From contig NZ_SMJW01000003.1 in assembly GCF_004348335.1 (NCBI RefSeq), forward strand, positions 40,088-104,087: a DNA stretch of 64,000 nt. Direction: 5' to 3'. Under the pieces are notes generated by a model. That model was given only the letters and a program-made list of their open reading frames with translations, ran no database searches and was not told where the DNA came from. This document shows, piece by piece, positions 1 to 7,933 of this stretch (the first letter of the stretch is position 1; each line of letters opens with the position of its first letter). This DNA is from Actinomadura bangladeshensis. GTDB lineage: Bacteria > Actinomycetota > Actinomycetes > Streptosporangiales > Streptosporangiaceae. The position numbers and the translations under genes were made by a program.

Positions 1-480
1 ATGCTGCGGCGCACCCCGTCGCTCGGCCGCCGCATCGTCGCGGAGGGCCACGAGATCGCCGTGCACGGCTGGCACCACGACAACGCGCTGACGACGCGTC
101 CCGGCCGGGTGACCGGCGAGATCCGGGACACGGTGCACCTCGTGCAGGACGTGTGCGGCGTGACCCCGTCCTGGTACCGGCCGCCGTACGGGGCTCTGAG
201 CACCGAGGCGTGGGTGGCGGCCCGCCGCAACGACCTGCGGCCCATCCTTTGGACGGCGTGGGGGAAGGATTGGACGTCCTCCTCCACCCCGTCCTCCGTG
301 CTGGAGACCCTGGCACCGGGCCTCAAGGGCGGCGCGACGCTCCTCCTGCACGACAGCGACGTCACTTCGGCACCCGGCGCCTGGAAGTCCACCCTGGGCG
401 CCCTACCCGAGGTCGTACGGCGGTGCCGCGCGGCCGACCTGACCGTCGGCCCCCTGCGCGACCACGGAGTGCACCCGTAA
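1..480 (+). CDS. Polysaccharide deacetylase (NodB-type), 5' end cut by window
   Basis: Catalytic half of a carbohydrate esterase family 4 (NodB homology) deacetylase, which removes N- or O-acetyl groups from cell-wall or extracellular polysaccharides. Visible motifs are the metal-binding HGWHH at about residues 22-26, the WYRPPYG motif at about 58-64, and a late LLLHDSD motif at about 115-121 that supplies the catalytic histidine region. The N-terminal TFDDG motif is missing, so the reading frame very likely begins upstream of the window and the ATG at base 1 is probably internal. Bases 316-359 are repeated exactly at 6195-6238, on the far side of the SDP-like locus. Confidence 0.8.
   Translation: MLRRTPSLGRRIVAEGHEIAVHGWHHDNALTTRPGRVTGEIRDTVHLVQDVCGVTPSWYRPPYGALSTEAWVAARRNDLRPILWTAWGKDWTSSSTPSSVLETLAPGLKGGATLLLHDSDVTSAPGAWKSTLGALPEVVRRCRAADLTVGPLRDHGVHP
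316..359 (+). repeat. 44-bp direct repeat, left copy
   Basis: This stretch inside the deacetylase gene, covering the GLKGGATLLLHDSD codons, recurs base for base at 6195-6238 in the same orientation. The two copies flank the GNAT gene and the whole SDP-like operon. Confidence 0.85.
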
Positions 481-556
481 CGACCGCTGTCACACGGCTA
501 CTACTCCCCCGGCATCCGTCCTCTATGTGGCGCGACCAGCCGTTTCTGCATCCCTG

Positions 557-1027
557 TCAGTGCGAGGCACCACCGAGCCGCTTCGTCATGAAGACGCTGT
601 TCGGGTCGGGGCGGTAGTCGGCGAAGGGTGCGCAATACTCGAACCCGAACTTCTCGTAGAGCCGCCGCGCCGGGAGGAAGAAGTCGTCGGACCCCGTCTC
701 CAGGCTCAGCCGGGCGAACCCCATCCGCTCGGCCTCGGTGATGACGTGCCCGAGCAGCCTCGACGCGATACCGCTCCGCTTGCGCGCCGGAGACGTGCGC
801 ATCGACTTCAACTCGCCGTGGGCGGCGTCCAGCCTCTTGATCGCCCCGCAGCCCACGACGACCTCCCCGTCCATCACCGTCCAGAACGTGACGTCCGGGC
901 TCCGCAGCGCGTCGAGGTCGAGCGCATGCTTGCTCTCCAGCGGCGTAACAGAACGCATCTGCCGGACGTGCTCAGCCAGGAACTCCGCGATCTCCGCCCC
1001 GGACAGGTCGTCAACGACGATTCTCAT
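557..1027 (-). CDS. GNAT family N-acetyltransferase
   Basis: A 156-residue acetyltransferase of the GNAT fold that would transfer acetyl from acetyl-CoA to an amine substrate in the cytoplasm. The pyrophosphate-binding loop is seen as RKRSGIASRLL at about residues 84-94, followed by the conserved helix. A late ARRLYEKFGFE motif at about 127-137 is typical of motif B. The start at 1027 (MRIVV) fits the usual family N-terminus better than the upstream in-frame start at 1045. The substrate cannot be told from sequence. The gene points away from the SDP-like operon and shares a 490-base divergent intergenic region with it. Confidence 0.8.
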   Translation of the reverse strand: MRIVVDDLSGAEIAEFLAEHVRQMRSVTPLESKHALDLDALRSPDVTFWTVMDGEVVVGCGAIKRLDAAHGELKSMRTSPARKRSGIASRLLGHVITEAERMGFARLSLETGSDDFFLPARRLYEKFGFEYCAPFADYRPDPNSVFMTKRLGGASH

Positions 1028-1286
1028 CTCACTCACCCACGCCATTCTCCGCTGACGGCAGATCGTCGATCTCGATCGGACGCGTTCAGGGTGACCGCCG
1101 TCCGCATCCGGTCAGGACGGGGGACCGATGGCGGCCGCGGCGGCGCCTACCGAGGGCGTCCAGTTATTGGCGCTCTGTAAATCAGTACTGATCACGAGCC
1201 GGCCACTACACGAGCAGTCATGGACCGATACATCGCCCACTTGACCGGCGACCCACTTTGCCAAAGTTTTGCTTATTGACTGCACA

Positions 1287-1315
1287 TTGACACTGCACTG
1301 ACGAGTTGCCATAGT
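1287..1315 (+). promoter_or_regulatory. Candidate promoter of the SDP-like operon
   Basis: A perfect TTGACA at 1287-1292 is followed after exactly 17 bases by CATAGT at 1310-1315, a good vegetative-type -35/-10 pair. It would give a leader of nearly 200 bases before the toxin-precursor start at 1518. It lies in the otherwise empty stretch 1028-1517 between divergent genes. Assignment is by consensus only. Confidence 0.45.
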
Positions 1316-1395
1316 TCACTCGGCTAAGTGATCGAGGAGGTGATGCGCAGGAGAGGCCCAGTCCATAGATACGCGCGTTGCGATCTAATGGTGAA

Positions 1396-1426
1396 GCCCT
1401 GGAGAGCCAGTGCAAGTCTCCAGGGC
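1396..1426 (+). promoter_or_regulatory. Leader hairpin upstream of the toxin precursor
   Basis: GCCCTGGAGA at 1396-1405 pairs perfectly with TCTCCAGGGC at 1417-1426 around an 11-base loop. The structure lies in the presumed untranslated leader, about 90 bases before the ATG. No run of T follows, so it is not a classical terminator. It could be an attenuator, an RNA-stabilising structure or a protein-binding site. Confidence 0.5.
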
Positions 1427-1517
1427 ACCGTCAATTCACCATCGCAGCGGCGCGACGTTGCCACCAGCTCCCCTCTTCAATGCTGGCGTGCTCCGGCGCG
1501 TCCCAGAAGGAGAGAAA

Positions 1518-2153
1518 ATGCAGACAGCGAAACTGCGCAGGAGTCACCTGGCGAGCGCCTTAGCGATCGCCACTTCGGTCACCGTGCTCGCCGGGGCCGC
1601 ACCCGCCATCGCGAGCCCCGACCAGGCGGCCCGGCCTGCCACCGTCCAGACCGCCCGGTTCTCGGGAGAGGACCTGTTCCGGGGACTGTTCTTCGGACAG
1701 GGCCCGGTCGCGACGACGTTCCCGGACATCACGCACCAGCAGCAGGCGCGGGTGCGCACGGACGTCGTGAACGAGCTCGTGAGCCTCATGAGCGAGAGCG
1801 ACCCGGCGTTCTTCTCCCGGTTCGCCGCTGACATCCGCAGTGGTGACCGGTACCGGATCCGCTCGGCGCTCTTCACCGCGCACGACCTTGCGGACAGCAG
1901 CGCCCGCGCGGCGGCCGGCCGCACGGCCACGGCCGGCTCCACCACGGCGAAGGGCCCCTGCGGCTGGACGGCCTGCGCCGACGTCGTGGCCGCGGCCGAG
2001 GTCGCGATCGTCGTCATCGCCGCCGCGGTCGCGGTGGTGGAGGTGGCGGTCCAGACGCCCGACAGCGCGTTCCAGGAGGGCGCGTCGAGCGGAAGCCAGC
2101 CGCTGGCGCTGGACATCTGGGTCAACGCGATCGCCAAGGACCTGCGCGCCTGA
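1518..2153 (+). CDS. sdpC: SdpC-family toxin precursor
   Basis: A 211-residue secreted precursor resembling Bacillus SdpC, from which the sporulation-delaying (cannibalism) peptide is cut. Residues 1-33 form a signal peptide ending in an A-x-A-like site. The conserved FSGEDLFRGLFFGQG block occupies about 48-62. The putative mature toxin is marked by two close cysteines, Cys148 and Cys153 in CGWTAC, followed by a strongly hydrophobic Ala/Val helix at about 156-178. This matches the family arrangement of a disulfide loop ahead of a membrane-active helix. The start at 1518 has AGAAGGAGAG a few bases upstream; a longer frame from 1410 lacks a signal sequence at its start. sdpA and sdpB homologues follow directly. 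Mature ends are not determinable from sequence. Confidence 0.88.
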   Translation: MQTAKLRRSHLASALAIATSVTVLAGAAPAIASPDQAARPATVQTARFSGEDLFRGLFFGQGPVATTFPDITHQQQARVRTDVVNELVSLMSESDPAFFSRFAADIRSGDRYRIRSALFTAHDLADSSARAAAGRTATAGSTTAKGPCGWTACADVVAAAEVAIVVIAAAVAVVEVAVQTPDSAFQEGASSGSQPLALDIWVNAIAKDLRA

Positions 2154-2244
2154 CCCGCCGGTCCATCACACCCCGCGCCCAGGTGGAGGGGCCGGCCCCC
2201 GCCCGGCTCCTCTGCCGAAGGTCCTCTTCCGCTGGAGACGAACC

Positions 2245-2820
2245 ATGTCCGACACTCCCGCAGACTCCTCGCGAAGCCTTCGCCTCGCCGGCCTGTTCGG
2301 ATTGGCGGTCGCGCTGTTCTGGGTGGTCATCGGCGCCTACTCCGTGAAGTCGGCCCTCCCGCCGACCGCGCTTTCGCTGCCCCATGAAAAAGAAATGAAG
2401 TTATCCGCGCTCCAGACTGTGCCGCAGGGGTGGGCGTTCTTCACCATATCTCCGCGCAGGCCCGTCTACTTCGCGTACCAGCACACTGCGCGAGGCTGGG
2501 AGAGTGCACTGCTCAGCCCGCACTCCCGCCCGCGCAACGCGTTCGGGCTCGACCGGCTTTCCCGCGCGCAAGCGGCGGAACTGGGAGTTCTGCAATACCA
2601 ACTGCAGGACAAAGACTGGTACGCGTGCAATGGCCGCCCAATCGACGCCTGTCTTGCCGCCGCGCCGGTCCCGCGCACCATTCACAACGCTCAACCGCAC
2701 CCGGTGACCTGTGGGGACGCCGCCCTGGCCGAGCAGGAGCCCGTCCCCTGGGCGTGGAGCCGCGACACCCATCAGCACTGGCATGTGCTCAAGGTGGCCA
2801 GGGTGATGATCAGATGCTGA
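2245..2820 (+). CDS. sdpA: SdpA-family toxin maturation protein
   Basis: A 191-residue protein with one N-terminal membrane helix at about residues 12-32 and an otherwise soluble domain. It matches the SdpA family, including QGWAFFTISPR at about 58-68. In Bacillus, SdpA acts with SdpB to convert the secreted SdpC intermediate into active toxin; the same role is inferred here from operon position. Four cysteines lie in the C-terminal two-thirds. Its last seven bases overlap the sdpB start, which implies coupled translation. The 91-base gap after sdpC is the largest break inside the operon. Confidence 0.85.
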   Translation: MSDTPADSSRSLRLAGLFGLAVALFWVVIGAYSVKSALPPTALSLPHEKEMKLSALQTVPQGWAFFTISPRRPVYFAYQHTARGWESALLSPHSRPRNAFGLDRLSRAQAAELGVLQYQLQDKDWYACNGRPIDACLAAAPVPRTIHNAQPHPVTCGDAALAEQEPVPWAWSRDTHQHWHVLKVARVMIRC

Positions 2821-3779
2821 CGCGAGCAGGACGGTTCGCCCTCGCCCATTCCGCGGCCGTGCCGTGGACGAACGTGTACGGCGTCGCTCGGACGAGTCTG
2901 GCGTTGGGCCTGGCTGCCACGCTCATCTTCTCCGACACCGGCAGCGTCTTCTTTCCCACGGTCGAGATCCCCCAGCGGATCCTGTGCTCCGGCGCCGCCC
3001 GAGCCGGCCTCTTCTGCGTCGCCGGCGCCGGTCACCTGGAACTCGCACGCTGGGCGGGAGTCGCGATCCTGCTCGTCACCGCCACCGGCATCTGGCCGCG
3101 CGTGACCGCGGTGCCGTTCGCCTGGGTGGCGTTCAGCTTCGCCGCGACATCGCGGATCCCCGACGGCGGCGACCAGATCACCGAACTGCTGAGTCTGATG
3201 CTGATCCCCGTCTCTCTGACGGACGCGCGGCGGACCCACTGGGACCCTCCCCCCGCCCCGGAGTCCACGGCGTCTTGGGCGAGGATTCTGGCCTGGTCCG
3301 CGCTCTTCGTGATCCGGTTGCAGATCGCCGGGGTCTACTTCCAGGCGGCGGTGTCGAAACTCGGTGTACGGGAGTGGGCGGACGGCACGGCGCTCTACTA
3401 CTGGATCAATGCTCCGTCCTACGGCGCGTCGGGGTGGATCCGGTCGGCCTTCGAGCCGTTCCTATGGAATCCGTGGTTCGTCGCCCTCCTCACCTGGGGT
3501 TCGCTCGCCGCCGAGTTCGCCATTTTCCTCGGCCTGTTCCTGCCGCAGAAGAAGCGCCGCTGGCTGCTGCTGGAAGGACTGCTCTTCCATCTCGGCATCG
3601 CGGTCGTGATGGGACTGGTCAGCTTCTTCTTCGCGGTCGCCGCGGGGCTGGTCCTCTTCCTCTGGCCGGTGGATCGCCCGGTGCGGTGGCCGGACCGGTT
3701 TCGCCGTCCGGTGCGCGACCGCGCGTTTGAGACCGGCGGCACCGCGGGAACCACTATCGAGCCCGCGGAGGTCACGTGA
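2814..3779 (+). CDS. sdpB: SdpB-family membrane protein (HTTM-like)
   Basis: A 321-residue polytopic membrane protein, close in size to Bacillus SdpB. The N-terminal PWTNVYGVARTSLALG at about residues 16-31 is characteristic, and several hydrophobic helices follow. The region around GVYFQAAVSKLG at about 170-181 resembles the HTTM/vitamin-K-dependent carboxylase-like fold that includes SdpB. The family is required with SdpA to mature the SDP peptide. The start ATG lies inside the end of sdpA. The C-terminus after the last helix is basic and presumably cytoplasmic. Confidence 0.87.
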   Translation: MLTRAGRFALAHSAAVPWTNVYGVARTSLALGLAATLIFSDTGSVFFPTVEIPQRILCSGAARAGLFCVAGAGHLELARWAGVAILLVTATGIWPRVTAVPFAWVAFSFAATSRIPDGGDQITELLSLMLIPVSLTDARRTHWDPPPAPESTASWARILAWSALFVIRLQIAGVYFQAAVSKLGVREWADGTALYYWINAPSYGASGWIRSAFEPFLWNPWFVALLTWGSLAAEFAIFLGLFLPQKKRRWLLLEGLLFHLGIAVVMGLVSFFFAVAAGLVLFLWPVDRPVRWPDRFRRPVRDRAFETGGTAGTTIEPAEVT

Positions 3780-3792
3780 CGGGAGCAGGAAC

Positions 3793-4716
3793 GTGACGGC
3801 GATGGCCGAGCCCAGGCCCGTCATCGATCTCCGGTGTGTCTCCGCCGGATACGGCGGCCCGGTCATCGTGCGCGACGTCTCGCTGCGGCTGACGCCCGGA
3901 GTCACCGCACTCGTGGCGGGCAACGGCGCGGGCAAGACCACGTTGCTCAGGGTGTGCGCCGGGATCCTGCCGCCGGAATCCGGGGCCGTCCGCACACTGG
4001 GCGCGAATCCGTACTCGGACGCGGCGGTCCGGAGAAGGATCGGCTATCTCGCGCACCGTCCGGCGCTCTATCGGAATCTGACCGTCCGGGAGAATCTGCT
4101 CTTCTGGGGACGGCTGTACGGCCTGCGGAAAGAAGATGCTGCGAACGGAATCCGCGAAGTGGCCGCCGCCCTGGAACTCGACGAGTTGCTGCCGGTCCCG
4201 GCGAGAAGGCTGAGCCGGGGCCAGCAGCAGCGGGCGGCGATCGCGCGGGCGCTGCTGGGCGAACCCGAGCTACTGCTTCTCGACGAGCCCACGGTCGGGC
4301 TGGACCAGTACTGGCATGGCGCCTTCATCGCACTCGTACGCGACTTCGCCCGGCGCGGCGGATGCGTCCTGCTGGCCAGTCACGATCCACGCGACTTCGC
4401 CGGAGCGGATCGCGCGCTGACCATCCGGGACGGAACGCTGGGGGACCATCCGGACTACCTTCCCGGCACCGGCGACGCCGCCGTGTCCGTCGTGACCGAC
4501 GGCCCCATCGCGGGGTCCATCGGCCAGTGGGAGTACCGGGTGGATCCGGACGACCCGAACCGTGCGACGGTGCGGCTGCACCACCATGCCGAGCTGATCG
4601 TGCTGACGGACAGGCTGATCAGGGACGGCCTGACGATCCTGCGGGTGGAGAACATGGCGGCCGTGCCGCCGCCGGCACGGCTGCCCGGCGCCTCCCGGGA
4701 GGGCCGGAGCGTATGA
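3793..4716 (+). CDS. ABC transporter ATP-binding protein (SDP locus)
   Basis: A 307-residue ATPase subunit. Walker A GNGAGKTT is at residues 43-50, the signature LSRGQQQR at about 138-145, and Walker B LLLLDEP shortly after, followed by a switch histidine in LASHD. The last ~80 residues form an extra domain beyond the ordinary ATPase core. A GTG at 3793 is preferred because GGGAG sits at 3781-3785; an in-frame ATG at 3802 is the alternative. It lies 13 bases after sdpB and overlaps the permease start by ATGA, so the pair works together. In this locus the transporter could export the toxin or give self-protection; sequence does not decide. Confidence 0.87.
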   Translation: MTAMAEPRPVIDLRCVSAGYGGPVIVRDVSLRLTPGVTALVAGNGAGKTTLLRVCAGILPPESGAVRTLGANPYSDAAVRRRIGYLAHRPALYRNLTVRENLLFWGRLYGLRKEDAANGIREVAAALELDELLPVPARRLSRGQQQRAAIARALLGEPELLLLDEPTVGLDQYWHGAFIALVRDFARRGGCVLLASHDPRDFAGADRALTIRDGTLGDHPDYLPGTGDAAVSVVTDGPIAGSIGQWEYRVDPDDPNRATVRLHHHAELIVLTDRLIRDGLTILRVENMAAVPPPARLPGASREGRSV

Positions 4717-5516
4717 GGGAGCCCACGTCCGCGCCCGCACTGCTGCACGCCTTCCTGTGGCGGACCTGGCACGAGCTTCGCTGGCGTCTCATCGCCCCGC
4801 CGCTGGGATACGCCTTGCTGATCATGACGCTCATCGGGCTGGCCGCGAGCTACCCGGAACGGCTCAACGGCGCCGATCACATGGCGCGTCTCGGGGTGCG
4901 GAACCTCGGGGCCGGCGACCGGCACGCGGCCGTGGCCGTGGGACTCGCGTTCGGGCTCATGCCGCCACTGATCGCGACGCTGACGGCGAGCGTGGCGGCC
5001 AAGAACGTCCGGAACATCGTCGGCGCGGAGCGTGCGGCCGAAACGGTCGAGGCGATCCTGGCCGCCCCGGTGCGCCGTTCCTCGCTCCTGGCCGCGCTGC
5101 TGGGCGCCGGTCTGACCATCACGGCGGTCACCTGGGCGCTCATCACCGGTCCGGTGCTGGGAGCGGGAGCGGTGCTGCTCCTGGCCGCCGATCTGCGGCT
5201 GGCCGTTCCAGCCGGCTACCTGACCCTCGCCATCCTGACCCCGCTGCCGCTGGCCGCGCTCGGAAGCGGAGTCGTGATGGCGCTGGCGCTGCTGGTCCCG
5301 CAGGCCACCGATCTGCGGCTCGGATTGTCCGGGAACTGGCTTCCGCGCATCGGCGCATTGCCGGCGCTGCTCCTCTTCCTCATCGTCGCGTGGTTCCCGG
5401 ACATCGATATCGCGCTCGCGTTCGCCTGCTCCGCGGCCGTGGCCGGTACCGCCGCGCTCGTGAGCTTCGGCTGGCTCGCCTGGAAATTCAACCCGACCAT
5501 TCTGCTGGAAAAGTGA
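4713..5516 (+). CDS. ABC-2 type transporter permease (SDP locus)
   Basis: A 267-residue membrane protein with about six hydrophobic helices, starting at the ATG inside the ATPase stop. A cytoplasmic stretch after the second helix, AAKNVRNIVGAERAAETVE at about residues 94-112, resembles the coupling region of ABC-2/CcmB-type permeases. The pattern suits an exporter or drug-resistance-type pump rather than an importer, and no substrate-binding protein is encoded nearby. Because no SdpI homologue is visible, this transporter is the leading candidate for producer immunity; that is inference. Confidence 0.82.
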   Translation: MREPTSAPALLHAFLWRTWHELRWRLIAPPLGYALLIMTLIGLAASYPERLNGADHMARLGVRNLGAGDRHAAVAVGLAFGLMPPLIATLTASVAAKNVRNIVGAERAAETVEAILAAPVRRSSLLAALLGAGLTITAVTWALITGPVLGAGAVLLLAADLRLAVPAGYLTLAILTPLPLAALGSGVVMALALLVPQATDLRLGLSGNWLPRIGALPALLLFLIVAWFPDIDIALAFACSAAVAGTAALVSFGWLAWKFNPTILLEK

Positions 5517-5544
5517 AGAAACGATACGGAGGAGTGTGCGACAC

Positions 5545-5763
5545 ATGCCCTACTGGCGGATAGCTCAGTGCGCGGATGGACATCTCTTCGAGACGCCGTT
5601 CGTTCCTGGGGTCTCCTTGAAAGCCCTGCGACTGGGCGGCGGACGGCTGCAGCGATGCCCGGTGGGCAAGCACTGGACGACGGTACGCATGGTCGACCAG
5701 GCCTCGGTCACCGCCGAGCAGCAGGAAGAGGCGCGGCGGCACCGGACCACGCCCATCCCCTGA
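5545..5763 (+). CDS. Small protein of unknown function (SDP locus)
   Basis: A 72-residue basic protein that I do not recognise. It has no signal peptide or membrane helix. The middle carries GGGRLQRCPVGKHWTTV at about residues 35-51; with a single Cys pair (one near residue 9, one in RCPVGKH) it could bind metal weakly, but this is speculative. GGAGGAG at 5528-5534 precedes the ATG at 5545; an upstream in-frame GTG at 5536 is too close to that site. It lies 28 bases after the permease and is probably co-transcribed, making it a candidate regulator, chaperone or immunity factor. Confidence 0.6.
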   Translation: MPYWRIAQCADGHLFETPFVPGVSLKALRLGGGRLQRCPVGKHWTTVRMVDQASVTAEQQEEARRHRTTPIP

Positions 5764-5787
5764 GACCACAGAGCGAGAGGAGCGAAC

Positions 5788-6063
5788 ATGCGCTGGATCA
5801 GCGCCCTGGTTCTGGCCGCGGCGTTCGTCTCAGCCGGCCTGACGGGCACGGCATCGGCCTCCTCGGCCGCGTCGAAGTCCGCTTGGGCTCCGCCGCCCGG
5901 ATACACCTTCGAAGCGTCGTACCTCGGCGGGCAGGACGCCTGCGACCAGGTCGGCCGATCCGGAACCTCCGACGGCCGCTGGAGCGACTACGTCTGCCAC
6001 GAGGAAATGCGCAAACTCGCTGACCTATGGCTCCTGTTCGGCGACCTCTATGTAAAGCAATGA
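5788..6063 (+). CDS. Small secreted protein of unknown function (SDP locus)
   Basis: A 91-residue protein with a clear signal peptide (basic start, hydrophobic core, TASA-type cleavage near residue 24) and two cysteines in the mature part that could form one disulfide. AGAGGAG at 5776-5782 precedes the ATG. It closes the SDP-like operon, 24 bases after the preceding gene. No family was recognised. An extracytoplasmic immunity factor, a second peptide or an accessory are all open; position is the only functional clue. Confidence 0.6.
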   Translation: MRWISALVLAAAFVSAGLTGTASASSAASKSAWAPPPGYTFEASYLGGQDACDQVGRSGTSDGRWSDYVCHEEMRKLADLWLLFGDLYVKQ

Positions 6064-6194
6064 GCCCCACCGACCACATCGGTGTTGAGCCCTGGAGTCG
6101 TCCCCCGCCGCTCAAGGTCGGTTACGGGAGCCAGAGGTCGGGGCCGAGTCGCTTCAACCGAGTGCGGCGGGCCGGGTAGTCGGGCATGGCTCGC

Positions 6195-6238
6195 CCGGGC
6201 CTCAAGGGCGGCGCGACGCTCCTCCTGCACGACAGCGA
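6195..6238 (+). repeat. 44-bp direct repeat, right copy (deacetylase remnant)
   Basis: Exact copy of 316-359 encoding GLKGGATLLLHDSD in frame but with no recognisable deacetylase sequence on either side. It sits in the 276-base stretch between the last SDP-locus gene and the kinase, where no gene was found. It looks like a scar of duplication or recombination involving the deacetylase gene. Confidence 0.8.
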
Positions 6239-6339
6239 TGGCGGCGCTGAGCGCAAACCTGTCGCTGCCGCGCATCTCTCATGCCCCGACCGGGCCTGTT
6301 CTCGGGCGCGTACAACGTCCGTCCGCCGCCACAGGGCGG

Positions 6340-7923
6340 CTATCCGAGCAGCCGCCGCAGCCGTGCCAGGTAGGCGTCCAGGTCGGCCAGCATGGTCGCG
6401 GCCTCGTCCGGCCGGTACCGCTGGACGGCGTCCCGCATCCGCGCCTCCGCATCCCCGAGCCGGTCGCGGCGCCTGCCGGCCGCGTACAGCCGCATCAGCG
6501 AGGCGAGCGCGTCGAGGTGGCGCTCCACGGCGGGCTCGTCGGACGGATCGAACGCGGCGCCGGCGACATCCTCGAACGCCGCCACGGCACCGCTGATGTC
6601 GCCCAGTTCGTCCCGGCTCTGCGCCAGGTAGTAGCGAGCGATCTGCGCGTCGTGGTCGTCCGGCCCGAAGCGCTCGGTGTAGTACCGCTCGACCTCGGAG
6701 AACAGGGCGGCGGCCTCGGTGTGGCGGCCCGCGATGAACTTGGCACTGGCGAGCCGGAACGCCATCTCGTTGGCGAGTTCGGGGTCCCCCGCACGCATGC
6801 GCGCGTCCTCGAGGAGGTCGAGCGCCTCCACGACGAGGTCCTCGCCCAGCAGGGCCTCCACGCGGGCGCCGATCTCGTCGATCTCGTGCTCGGTGAGCGC
6901 GGCGGCGGGAGGCGGCGCCGCGGCGGCCGGGGCGGCCGGGGCGCGGGCGGCTGCCCGGCGGCGGACGCGGCCGCCCAGGGGGCGGACGAACGGCAGGCAC
7001 GGGTCGAGGTCGGCGATGTCGGCCGGGAACCCCTCCGGTCCGGGACGGGACGCGAACGGCAGCAGCCGCTCATAGACCTCGGCGGCGTCCGGCCGACCCT
7101 CGGGTTCTTTGGCGAGCATCGCGACAAGGAGGTCCTCGATCTCCTCCGGGACGTCCGGCCGCGTCGCCCGGATCCGCGGCGGGTCGGAGTGGACGTGGTG
7201 CCACTGGTGCGACCGTGCCCCGGACTCGGCATACGGCGGCCGTCCGGTCAGCACCTCGAACACCACGCAGGCGAGCGCGTACACGTCGGACGTGGGTCCG
7301 ATCGTGTTGCCGAGCGCCTGCTCCGGCGACATGTAGGGCGGAGTGCCGACCGTCATGCCGACCTGGGTGAGGCGCGGGTTGTCGCCGGAGCCGAGCAGCG
7401 AGGCGACGCCGAAGTCCAGGACCTTCACGATCCCGCCGGGGGTCAGCATCAGGTTGGACGGCTTGACGTCCCGGTGGACGACGTCGTGCCGGTGCACCTC
7501 GTCCAGTACCGAGGCGATCTGCGCGCCGATCGCGGCGGCCCGCGCCACCGGAAACGGCTCACTCTCGTGGTCGGTCTCGTCGATGAGCGTCTGCAGTTCG
7601 CGGCCGTGCAGCAGTTGCATGGCGATGAACAGCCGCCCGTCGGAGACGCCCGCGTCGTACACGGCGGGGATGCCGAGATGCTCGATCGCGGCCGTCGTCC
7701 GGACTTCGCGCAGGAACCGCTCGCGGCGGATCTCCAGCGCCTCGGCGCGCGGCCACAGCTCGGACGGGCGCTCGTCGAGCATCATCTTCACGACGACGCG
7801 GCGCCCGCCGAGCCGCTCGTCGTAGCCCTCCCAGACCTCGCCCATGCCGCCGGCCCCGATGGGGGCGCGCAGCCGGTAGCGGCCGGCGACGACCCGCCCG
7901 CCCGCCTCGTCGGCGTCTCCCAT
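6340..7923 (-). CDS. Serine/threonine protein kinase with helical-repeat C-terminus
   Basis: A 527-residue Hanks-type kinase. Its glycine loop IGAGGMGEVWEG is near residues 22-33, the catalytic VVHRDVKPSNLML near 155-167 and the DFG segment soon after, all intact; TPPYMSPEQ marks the P+1 region. There is no membrane helix. The C-terminal ~180 residues are helical with TPR-like spacing and probably bind partners. The ATG at 7923 is used here; a GTG at 7932 lies one base beyond the hsdR stop. The tight hsdR-kinase spacing suggests co-transcription, and a kinase next to a restriction subunit recalls phage-defence kinases such as PglW and Stk2, though the domain layout differs. Confidence 0.85.
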   Translation of the reverse strand: MGDADEAGGRVVAGRYRLRAPIGAGGMGEVWEGYDERLGGRRVVVKMMLDERPSELWPRAEALEIRRERFLREVRTTAAIEHLGIPAVYDAGVSDGRLFIAMQLLHGRELQTLIDETDHESEPFPVARAAAIGAQIASVLDEVHRHDVVHRDVKPSNLMLTPGGIVKVLDFGVASLLGSGDNPRLTQVGMTVGTPPYMSPEQALGNTIGPTSDVYALACVVFEVLTGRPPYAESGARSHQWHHVHSDPPRIRATRPDVPEEIEDLLVAMLAKEPEGRPDAAEVYERLLPFASRPGPEGFPADIADLDPCLPFVRPLGGRVRRRAAARAPAAPAAAAPPPAAALTEHEIDEIGARVEALLGEDLVVEALDLLEDARMRAGDPELANEMAFRLASAKFIAGRHTEAAALFSEVERYYTERFGPDDHDAQIARYYLAQSRDELGDISGAVAAFEDVAGAAFDPSDEPAVERHLDALASLMRLYAAGRRRDRLGDAEARMRDAVQRYRPDEAATMLADLDAYLARLRRLLG

Positions 7924-7933
7924 GGCACGCACG

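Noticed and set aside
153..1180. Long open frames opposite or out of frame with the deacetylase and GNAT genes
   Set aside because: Arg/Pro/Gly-rich, no domain, no ribosome site; typical shadow frames of high-GC coding DNA.
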